From contig CANHPK010000124.1 of NCBI GenBank assembly GCA_947462525.1, positions 1 through 5,697 of the forward strand: 5,697 nt of DNA, in the 5' to 3' direction. This DNA comes from Roseiflexaceae bacterium (GTDB lineage: Bacteria; Chloroflexota; Chloroflexia; Chloroflexales; Roseiflexaceae). The notes beneath the pieces were generated by a model. The model had not been told where the DNA came from, searched no databases, and saw nothing but the letters and a program-made list of their open reading frames with translations. A program made the translations under genes and the position numbers. This document shows positions 1-5,013 of this stretch, in pieces (position 1 is the stretch's first letter; every line of letters begins with the position of its first letter).

Positions 1-927
1 ATCAGACCCGCACCGCTCGGTCCGTTTGCCTATGGCACCGAAAACTACACACGTATGCTGTGGTTAGCCGAAGGGGTAACCTCGTATTACGATAACTTGA
101 TTATGTGTCGCGCAGGCATCATCAGCCACACGCGCTATCTCGAGCTCCTCGCAGACGATTTACGGACCGTACGCCGCCACCCCGGAAGTGCTGTCCAGAG
201 TCTCAGCGATGCATCGTTTGATGCATGGATACGCTATTACCGCCCAGACGAAAACAGCAACAATGTGTCGGTCTCGTACTACATCAAAGGTGCTGTGGCG
301 GCGTTTTTGCTCGACATGCACATCCGCCGATGGTCAGACGGCACACGCAGTCTCGACGATGTCATGCACGTGCTCGAACACCGCTACCGCCTCGATGCAC
401 CCGGGATCCCCGAAGACGACACGATGCAGGCACTCATTGCTGAGGTTGTCGGCGGCCATCGGGCGGCCATCGATCTCTTTTTTGCACAGGTCATTAACGG
501 TACAGACGATCTGGCGTACAGCGAGGCATGCGCAGTCGTGGGCCTGACCGATGCATGGTTCAGCGGCGATGATCCACTGTGTACCATCGGTGTCACCCTC
601 AGACAAGACCAACAGCGCTGTCTGATTACGCAGGTGCGCAGTGGCAGTGCTGCCGAGGCTGCAGGGATTGCGCCATTCGATGAACTTTTGGCACTCGACG
701 GGAGTCGTATAGATGCGCCCCGGTGGAAAGCCCGCATGGCAGAGTACCAGCCGGGTACGACGGTGACGATACACACCTTCAGACGTGATGAACTACGCAT
801 CACGCATGTGCAGCTCGATACTGCCCCGTTGGACAAAATGGAATTACGCTCTGTTGCGTACCCCAGTGGTGAGCAAGCAGCCCAGTACGCACAATGGCTG
901 CGCATGCCCACCGAATCAGAAGGATGA
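1..927 (+). CDS. M61-family metallopeptidase (glycyl aminopeptidase-like) with C-terminal PDZ domain, 5'-truncated by window edge
   Basis: The open frame enters from the left edge without a start, and 308 residues plus the stop are visible. It begins with RPAPLGPFAY..ENYTRMLWLAEG, the segment that in M61 peptidases directly follows the HExxH zinc motif. The HExxH itself must lie just outside the window. Glu at visible residue 24 (bases 70-72, in WLAEGVTSYY) fits the third zinc ligand. The SYYIKGAVAAFLLD stretch (visible 92-105) is the typical M61 helix. Residues about 194-273 form a PDZ domain (IGVTL..., then the SGSAAEAAGI core and the DELLALDG strand), as usual for this family. Known M61 enzymes are zinc aminopeptidases with a preference for N-terminal Gly or Ala; substrate here is unknown. 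A Met at 55 is internal to the conserved region and is not the start. The gene sits 7 bases ahead of the response regulator, so the two are probably cotranscribed. Family call is confident; substrate and location are not determined. Confidence 0.88.
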   Translation: MRPAPLGPFAYGTENYTRMLWLAEGVTSYYDNLIMCRAGIISHTRYLELLADDLRTVRRHPGSAVQSLSDASFDAWIRYYRPDENSNNVSVSYYIKGAVAAFLLDMHIRRWSDGTRSLDDVMHVLEHRYRLDAPGIPEDDTMQALIAEVVGGHRAAIDLFFAQVINGTDDLAYSEACAVVGLTDAWFSGDDPLCTIGVTLRQDQQRCLITQVRSGSAAEAAGIAPFDELLALDGSRIDAPRWKARMAEYQPGTTVTIHTFRRDELRITHVQLDTAPLDKMELRSVAYPSGEQAAQYAQWLRMPTESEG

Positions 928-934
928 CCGTACG

Positions 935-1618
935 ATGCCCACTGTGCTCATCGTCGAAGACGAAAAACCACTCCGCGATTTGGTTCGCGCATACCTCGAA
1001 AAAGAGCATTACACGGTGCTCGAGGCAGCCGATGGCAAGGTGGCGCTCGAGGTGCATGCACAGCACACCATAGATGTCATCGTCCTTGATTTGATGATCC
1101 CGCATATCGATGGCATTGAAGTATGTCGTCGTATTCGGACGACGTCGGATGTGTACATCATCATGCTCACGGCAAAGGCAGACGAGGTTGACCGTGTGGT
1201 CGGGCTCGAAGTCGGTGCGGACGACTATCTCACCAAACCGTTTTCTCCGCGCGAACTCGTCGCCCGGGTCCGTGCGTGCCTGCGTCGCCCCCGAGGCGCG
1301 GCACATGCAACTCCCAAACAACTCCGCTACGAAGACCTGGTCATCGATCTCGATGGACAAAGCATCCGTATCGGCGACGAAGTTCTTTCGGTGACTGCCA
1401 CCGAGTACAAATTGATAGCCATGTTGGCCAGTGCGCCGGGGCGATTGTTTAGCCGAATGCAGCTCCTCGAGCATGTCTGGGGGACGAACTATTACGGTGA
1501 TGATCACGTTGTCGATGTGCATATTGCCAATGCCCGCCGGAAGCTCCGTGAAGACACCGGTAGCCCAAAGTACATCGAAACGGTGCGTGGTGCCGGGTAT
1601 CGCTGGAGATCGGCATGA
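935..1618 (+). CDS. OmpR/PhoB-family DNA-binding response regulator
   Basis: A complete 227-residue protein, the usual length of the family. The N-terminal receiver domain (about 3-115) has the acidic pair E8/D9, phospho-acceptor D52 (in VLDLMIP), switch T79 and conserved K101 in the KPF motif. A short linker leads to a winged-helix transcriptional regulatory domain (about 128-225), shown by TATEYKLI, the recognition-helix region HVVDVHIANARRKL and the C-terminal IETVRGAGYRW hairpin. It should be phosphorylated by the kinase encoded next door and bind direct-repeat promoter sites. The ATG at 935 is chosen because the receiver fold starts immediately (MPTVLIVEDE), and AGAAGGA at 918-924 lies 10 bases before it, overlapping the upstream stop. 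The frame is open further upstream to an ATG at 785, but that would add 50 unrelated residues encoded across the peptidase gene. The stop overlaps the kinase start. Regulon is unknown. Confidence 0.96.
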   Translation: MPTVLIVEDEKPLRDLVRAYLEKEHYTVLEAADGKVALEVHAQHTIDVIVLDLMIPHIDGIEVCRRIRTTSDVYIIMLTAKADEVDRVVGLEVGADDYLTKPFSPRELVARVRACLRRPRGAAHATPKQLRYEDLVIDLDGQSIRIGDEVLSVTATEYKLIAMLASAPGRLFSRMQLLEHVWGTNYYGDDHVVDVHIANARRKLREDTGSPKYIETVRGAGYRWRSA

Positions 1619-2805
1619 ACTCACTGCGATTCCGGATTTTGCGCTCCCATCTCTTGGTGATTGTCCTCACCATGGTGTTGTTTATCCTCTCGGTGATGCT
1701 CATCACGCCGCGGGTGCATAATCGATTGCTGCGGGATGCTGAAGCATCCTACCGTGCGGATGCCGATACGGACGAACAGTCTGAACGTCCGAACGATCCC
1801 AACGACGGCGTCAGGCCGTTCCCCGAATCCGGGTTGCAGGTATCTCCGGATGTGATGAACGATTTGCGACGCTTCGAAAACATCTACCGCAACGCCGTTG
1901 TGATGGCCATTGTGATTTCGGGAACCTTAGCCACCATTGTCGCGATCGTGGTCAGCGTGACCGTTGCACGGGTTATCGCACTACCCATCGGGCGATTAAT
2001 CACCGCGAGTCGGCGGATAGCCGGTGGCAACTTTCAACCCATCGATATCCATTCTGGTACCGACGAAATCCAAGCACTCGCCGTCCAATTTAATCACATG
2101 GCGACTGCCCTCAAAGATGCAGAACAGCGCCGCGCTGCGCTCATCGGCGACGTCGCCCATGAGCTCCGTACCCCGCTTGCATCCATTGGGGGCTATGCAG
2201 AAGGGTTGATCGACGGAGTCGTCGTCCCCAACGAAAAAACCTACGCAGTCATTCGTGACGAGGCAGCCCGGATGCAACGCTTGGTCGATGATCTGACCGC
2301 TTTGTCACGGGCCGAAGCCGGCACACTGACGCTCTACCCTGCGACGGTCGATATGCATGATTTGGTCGGTCGTGCGGTGGCGCTCCTCGACGGCAAAACC
2401 AGCGAGGCGCAGATTACCGTCGATGTGACCCATCAACATGCCAGCGAGCCACTGCTGGCAGATGCAGACCGCATTGTCCAAGTCGTCCTCAATCTGCTGA
2501 CCAATGCGGTGCGTGCGTCAGCAGCGCATTCGGTCATACGTGTCGCCACGGGTCACGATGCACAATCTGTCTGGTGTACCGTCACCGATACGGGGATTGG
2601 CATCGATGCAACACACATTCAACATATTTTTGAGCGATTCTATCGGGTCGATCCTTCCCGTGCTCGGTCTACCGGCGGGAGCGGCGTGGGTCTCACCATT
2701 TCACGCGCGATTTGCGAAGCACACGGTGGCACCCTCACCGTACGTAGTGATGGGCTCGGCACGGGTGCGACGTTCACCATGACGCTCCCCCGCGATGTTG
2801 CCTGA
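1615..2805 (+). CDS. Membrane sensor histidine kinase (HAMP-HisKA-HATPase_c)
   Basis: A complete 396-residue kinase of the OmpR-partner type. Membrane segment 1 is about residues 11-31 and segment 2 about 94-119. They enclose an external loop of roughly 60 residues rich in Asp/Glu (nine acidic residues between 41 and 64). A HAMP linker follows (about 119-172, with the LPIGRLITASRRIAGGNF signature). The HisKA domain carries phospho-accepting H182 in AHELRTPLASIGGYAEG. The HATPase domain has the N box (NLLTNAVRA, 293-301), G1 (DTGIGI, 325-330), F box (FERFYRVD, 339-346) and G2 (GGSGVGL, 354-360). All catalytic motifs look intact, so it should autophosphorylate and pass phosphate to D52 of the regulator. 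The ATG overlaps the regulator stop (ATGA, translational coupling), with GGAG at 1605-1608 six bases upstream. The sensed signal is not identifiable; the loop is too short for a recognised folded sensor domain. Confidence 0.96.
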   Translation: MNSLRFRILRSHLLVIVLTMVLFILSVMLITPRVHNRLLRDAEASYRADADTDEQSERPNDPNDGVRPFPESGLQVSPDVMNDLRRFENIYRNAVVMAIVISGTLATIVAIVVSVTVARVIALPIGRLITASRRIAGGNFQPIDIHSGTDEIQALAVQFNHMATALKDAEQRRAALIGDVAHELRTPLASIGGYAEGLIDGVVVPNEKTYAVIRDEAARMQRLVDDLTALSRAEAGTLTLYPATVDMHDLVGRAVALLDGKTSEAQITVDVTHQHASEPLLADADRIVQVVLNLLTNAVRASAAHSVIRVATGHDAQSVWCTVTDTGIGIDATHIQHIFERFYRVDPSRARSTGGSGVGLTISRAICEAHGGTLTVRSDGLGTGATFTMTLPRDVA

Positions 2806-2849
2806 CGATACGAAATACAGCAAAAACGGAAGAAAATCACAAAACATCA

Positions 2850-2877
2850 CCCCACCACGCTGAATGGCGCGGTGGGG
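2850..2877. terminator. Hairpin between convergent genes, probable bidirectional terminator
   Basis: Inverted repeat with 11-base arms: 2850-2860 (CCCCACCACGC) and 2867-2877 (GCGCGGTGGGG), separated by the 6-base loop TGAATG. One pair is A-C in + strand RNA but becomes a U-G wobble in minus strand RNA, so the stem is stronger when read from the minus strand. On that strand it is followed by TGATGTTTTGTGATTTTC, a loose T-rich tract. This favours termination of the minus-strand zincin gene ending at 2940. On the + strand it lies 45 bases past the kinase stop with no T tract after it, so it may only weakly end the kinase transcript. The remaining bases of the 2806-2939 gap show nothing else. Confidence 0.65.
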
Positions 2878-2939
2878 CGGTACGCATTGCATGTCTTGAT
2901 CTGACGGTGTCCAGCGACAGCTGCTCTCGCCCAACTCAC

Positions 2940-3962
2940 TCAGAGATGCTCGTTTGTGTGCAACCGTATCGCACTCGGCCAAGCGGGTTCGCCCCGTGCA
3001 TAAAACGCGGTATTGTCGTCCACATACCCGCGGTAGTCGACTGTGTATGCACGGGGGTCATGATTGACGATATGAGCAAGCGCGCGGTAGAGATCTGGTG
3101 CTGTCTGCGCAAATGCATGCGGGTTGCGCCAGAACATTTCCCAATGGCCGGCGAGGAATTCGCCATCGGTCTGAAAGACGTACGGGTGACCCAGCGGCGC
3201 TCGTCCCTGGATGTGCCCAGTTGATCGGTAGTGCTGGTAGAGGCGTACTTCCGTATCTTTCGCAACACGCCAGTCGTGGAGTTGTTGGGCGGTCATGAGC
3301 GGTAATTCCCCCCGACAGAAGGGCTCATTGCGCAGCCGGCGATTCATTCCATCCAACATATGACCAAGTTCATGCAGCAACGGGCTCACTCCTGGGACCG
3401 CAGTGTAATAGCCTTCGAACAGTCGCTCTGCCACCAAGATGATCCGGTGTGCGCCTTCGTCGTAGCAGCCCCCACCGATGCCGCCGACGCGGTCATAGAC
3501 GCTACTGTTTGTACACAACCAAAACGATGGTGTGCCGCTCGTGAACGCAGCCAAGATATCGGGACGATCCACGAAGCACGACACCACTTGCCCAATCACC
3601 ATGCACTGCAACGCCAAAGGAGCAGGTGTTTTGGCGGGCGTGAGCAAGAGGATGTCGATCGGCGTGTGGACAAGCAATTGACGAAACCAGTGAAGCCACC
3701 GTTGCCGACGCGCACCCGACAGGTGTCGAATAATCGGAAAAAAGTGTTGTAACGCAGTCACTTCGCGGCTCTGCACATACACAAGCAGTGCCATCGGCAC
3801 TGCGGTCGCTATGCCACTCGCGCGGAGGGTGGCCCAGGCTTCATGCAGCGTCGCAATCGATACCTGCGCATTTGCATGCACGTCGACAGCGCTGTCGGTC
3901 GTCGCAGAAGCCAGAAACGTCGCTGCGTCGATATGTGCAATGTCGTCGAATCGGTAGCGCAT
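2940..3962 (-). CDS. HELGH zinc metallopeptidase-like protein, MtfA/M90-like (or M34/ATLF-like)
   Basis: A complete 340-residue protein when started at the ATG at 3962. AAAAGGA (3969-3975) lies six bases ahead of that start; an in-frame ATG at 3989 has no comparable site. The zinc motif is H197-E198-L199-G200-H201, followed by MLDGMNR. A downstream acidic residue in TDGEFLAGHWEMF (E268) fits the third ligand. The arrangement HExxH-x-LD, about 65 residues, EF(L/F)A, NP..F....P.LY..L and a final DP matches the C-terminal half of MtfA-like (M90) peptidases; M34/anthrax-lethal-factor-like zincins share a similar layout. MtfA is usually about 265 residues, so an N-terminal region of around 80 residues is extra and unrecognised. 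No signal peptide or membrane segment is evident, so a cytosolic protein is likely. There are five cysteines (120, 129, 150, 166, 216). Peptidase activity is inferred from the motif only, and substrate is unknown. Confidence 0.8.
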   Translation of the reverse strand: MRYRFDDIAHIDAATFLASATTDSAVDVHANAQVSIATLHEAWATLRASGIATAVPMALLVYVQSREVTALQHFFPIIRHLSGARRQRWLHWFRQLLVHTPIDILLLTPAKTPAPLALQCMVIGQVVSCFVDRPDILAAFTSGTPSFWLCTNSSVYDRVGGIGGGCYDEGAHRIILVAERLFEGYYTAVPGVSPLLHELGHMLDGMNRRLRNEPFCRGELPLMTAQQLHDWRVAKDTEVRLYQHYRSTGHIQGRAPLGHPYVFQTDGEFLAGHWEMFWRNPHAFAQTAPDLYRALAHIVNHDPRAYTVDYRGYVDDNTAFYARGEPAWPSAIRLHTNEHL

Positions 3963-3968
3963 AGAGGT

Positions 3969-3975
3969 TCCTTTT
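3969..3975 (-). promoter_or_regulatory. Ribosome binding site fixing the zincin start
   Basis: Read on the minus strand this is AAAAGGA, six bases before the ATG at 3960-3962. It supports the shorter 340-residue protein over the alternative start nine codons upstream (3987-3989), which has no well-placed purine-rich site. Confidence 0.65.
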
Positions 3976-4033
3976 GCTGAATGGCACATGAGCGGCTAAA
4001 TCTACCTTGAACAAATCTTGACGACAGCCCGCA

Positions 4034-4061
4034 TCGAACGTTGAACTACGAAGACTATAGT
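4034..4061 (+). promoter_or_regulatory. Candidate promoter of the small membrane protein / DUF305-like pair
   Basis: TATAGT at 4056-4061 is a good -10 hexamer (5 of 6 to TATAAT). It would place a transcription start near 4067-4069, about 27 bases before the start codon at 4095. The -35 position is poor: TCGAAC at 4034-4039 with a 16-base spacer. The word TCGAACG is immediately followed by TTGAACT (4034-4047), a tandem heptamer pair that could be an activator site covering a weak -35. Another TTGAAC lies at 4007-4012. The gap 3963-4094 must also hold the minus-strand promoter of the zincin gene, but no convincing one was found by eye. Confidence 0.3.
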
Positions 4062-4082
4062 GAGGACGTGGGGAAATACAAG

Positions 4083-4088
4083 AAGGAG
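4083..4088 (+). promoter_or_regulatory. Strong ribosome binding site for the small membrane protein
   Basis: AAGGAG six bases ahead of the ATG at 4095. This near-consensus Shine-Dalgarno decides the start. The frame is also open upstream to a TTG at 4041, but that start would add 18 charged residues and has no equivalent site. Confidence 0.8.
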
Positions 4089-4094
4089 AAACAC

Positions 4095-4283
4095 ATGACC
4101 ACGACCGCAATACTGTTCGCGACAATGATGATAGCCTCCGGTGCCGTCCGTATTGGCCTCATTATGCTGGCAATCTGGGCAATTATTCGACTCGTCGATC
4201 GCCTTCGCACACCAATCGCTGTACAGCCAGCACCTACGACACCATCGGTCGAACAATCCGCCACACCCGCAGTCGAAGCCTAA
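4095..4283 (+). CDS. Small membrane protein of unknown function (62 aa)
   Basis: I do not recognise a family. The 62 residues begin with a hydrophobic run (about 3-34) interrupted by Arg19. This could be one transmembrane helix (about 18-34, GAVRIGLIMLAIWAIIRLV region) preceded by a hydrophobic N-terminus, or two short segments. A basic juxtamembrane patch (R32..D35-R36..R38) follows. The tail of about 24 residues is rich in Pro, Thr, Ala and Val (PAPTTPSVEQSATP) and probably disordered. By the positive-inside rule the basic patch and tail would be cytoplasmic. It is read from a strong RBS and lies 18 bases before the DUF305-like gene on the same strand, so the two are very probably cotranscribed. 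The real-gene call rests on the RBS, the hydrophobic pattern and the codon use resembling its neighbours. A role as partner, anchor or regulator of the next protein is inference. Confidence 0.75.
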   Translation: MTTTAILFATMMIASGAVRIGLIMLAIWAIIRLVDRLRTPIAVQPAPTTPSVEQSATPAVEA

Positions 4284-4301
4284 CCGAGAAAGAGCAATAC
4301 A

Positions 4302-4961
4302 ATGACAACACAAAAACGCGATTGGGTACGCATCATCGGGATCACGGGCGCAACCCTCGTCATCGCCGGTGGGATAACACTCGGCAGTATGAAGGTCGCC
4401 GAAGCGACCGGGTATGTGACGCTCCCCGCTCGGGCAGGCCACATGAAGGGGGTTGGGAGCAATGGCCGCGGGTTCAGCATGGGTGGCGCAGGCTCCATGA
4501 ACGGTGGCCGCACGCATCGCCAGCACCGTGACGGCCAGATGAACGGCCAGGGCATGATGGGTGGCAATGGGATGACGTTCGGTCGGTCAGGGCAAGCAAC
4601 GACCGGTGACGAACACATCGTGCAGCATGTGCTGATGATGTTGCAGTCAGAGCAGCAGATGGCAACCGAACTGGGTGAGAGCGAGAGTGTCGCCCAAACC
4701 ATTGCTGCAACACGTGCCGCCGAAATCACGGCAATTACCGCATTGCAGACGCAATGGTATCCAGACGCTAGCGCAGTCACTCCGCCAGTGCTTACGAAGG
4801 TGACCAGCATCGACGAGCTTCGGCAAGAGATGTTGCATCACTCACAGATGCTCGAGCAAATCAACGCGCCAGCGACCTATGAGCATCCGGAGCTCGCGAC
4901 CTGGATTCAAACGACGCTGGCCAAACGGGCAACCGAAATTACCACGCTCTATACCAAGTAA
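4302..4961 (+). CDS. Exported or membrane-anchored Met/His-rich protein with degenerate DUF305-like repeats
   Basis: A complete 219-residue protein. A basic N-terminus (KRDWVR) precedes a hydrophobic segment (about 10-29), and VAEA at 32-35 offers a possible signal peptidase I site, so it is probably exported or anchored outside the membrane. Residues 46-95 form a low-complexity linker rich in Gly, Met, Asn and Arg, with Met at 48, 60, 66, 80, 85, 86 and 91 and His at 47, 72 and 75. The C-terminal part (about 102-218) appears to hold two related helical hairpins. Each has an M-rich or HH-containing helix followed by a helix ending in A.EI..L (R138-AAEITAI; R209-ATEITTLY). This layout resembles DUF305, whose members include copper-binding periplasmic proteins, but the HH pair survives only in the second copy (H179-H180). 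A Trp at 152 sits where DUF305 often has W after EI. The start has the weak RBS GAGAAAGAG at 4286-4294. Family call is moderate and metal binding is inference. Confidence 0.8.
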   Translation: MTTQKRDWVRIIGITGATLVIAGGITLGSMKVAEATGYVTLPARAGHMKGVGSNGRGFSMGGAGSMNGGRTHRQHRDGQMNGQGMMGGNGMTFGRSGQATTGDEHIVQHVLMMLQSEQQMATELGESESVAQTIAATRAAEITAITALQTQWYPDASAVTPPVLTKVTSIDELRQEMLHHSQMLEQINAPATYEHPELATWIQTTLAKRATEITTLYTK

Positions 4962-4973
4962 CGAGCACTCCGC

Positions 4974-5007
4974 CTGTCCCCCGTGTGCATGTGCACACGG
5001 GGGACGG
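4974..5007 (+). terminator. Strong intrinsic terminator after the DUF305-like gene
   Basis: A perfect 14-base inverted repeat, 4976-4989 (GTCCCCCGTGTGCA) and 4992-5005, extends outward by one T-G wobble and one C-G pair to 4974-5007. It has a minimal loop centred on 4990-4991. On the + strand it is followed by TTTCGTTT, a short U tract suited to Rho-independent termination 12 bases after the stop at 4961. The T tract runs into the stop codon (5014-5016) of the convergent amidase gene. The minus-strand side lacks a T run, so it is primarily a + strand terminator, though the stem could also block transcription from the other side. Confidence 0.88.
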
Positions 5008-5013
5008 TTTCGT

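Noticed and set aside
785..934. Upstream extension of the response regulator to an ATG at 785 (50 extra residues)
   Set aside because: The extension lies across the peptidase coding region in another frame and has no receiver-like sequence. The ATG at 935 begins the fold directly and has an AGAAGGA site.
800..1624. Long antisense open frame (274 codons) opposite the response regulator
   Set aside because: Shadow of the regulator gene. Its translation has no recognisable domain, while the + strand protein is an unambiguous OmpR-type regulator.
2907..3752. Plus-strand frames of 105-130 codons opposite the zincin gene
   Set aside because: They overlap a conserved HELGH protein on the other strand, have no credible RBS and show no domain pattern.
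3963..3989. Longer zincin start at 3989 (nine extra residues)
   Set aside because: No well-placed ribosome binding site precedes it, whereas AAAAGGA is six bases before the ATG at 3962.
4041..4094. TTG start for the small membrane protein, adding 18 residues
   Set aside because: The near-consensus AAGGAG at 4083-4088 points to the ATG at 4095. The added residues are charged and would overlap the candidate promoter.
4002..4810. Antisense frames opposite the small membrane protein and the DUF305-like gene
   Set aside because: The translations are Cys/Pro-rich with irregular composition typical of shadows, and they run through the intergenic region and the strong + strand RBS.
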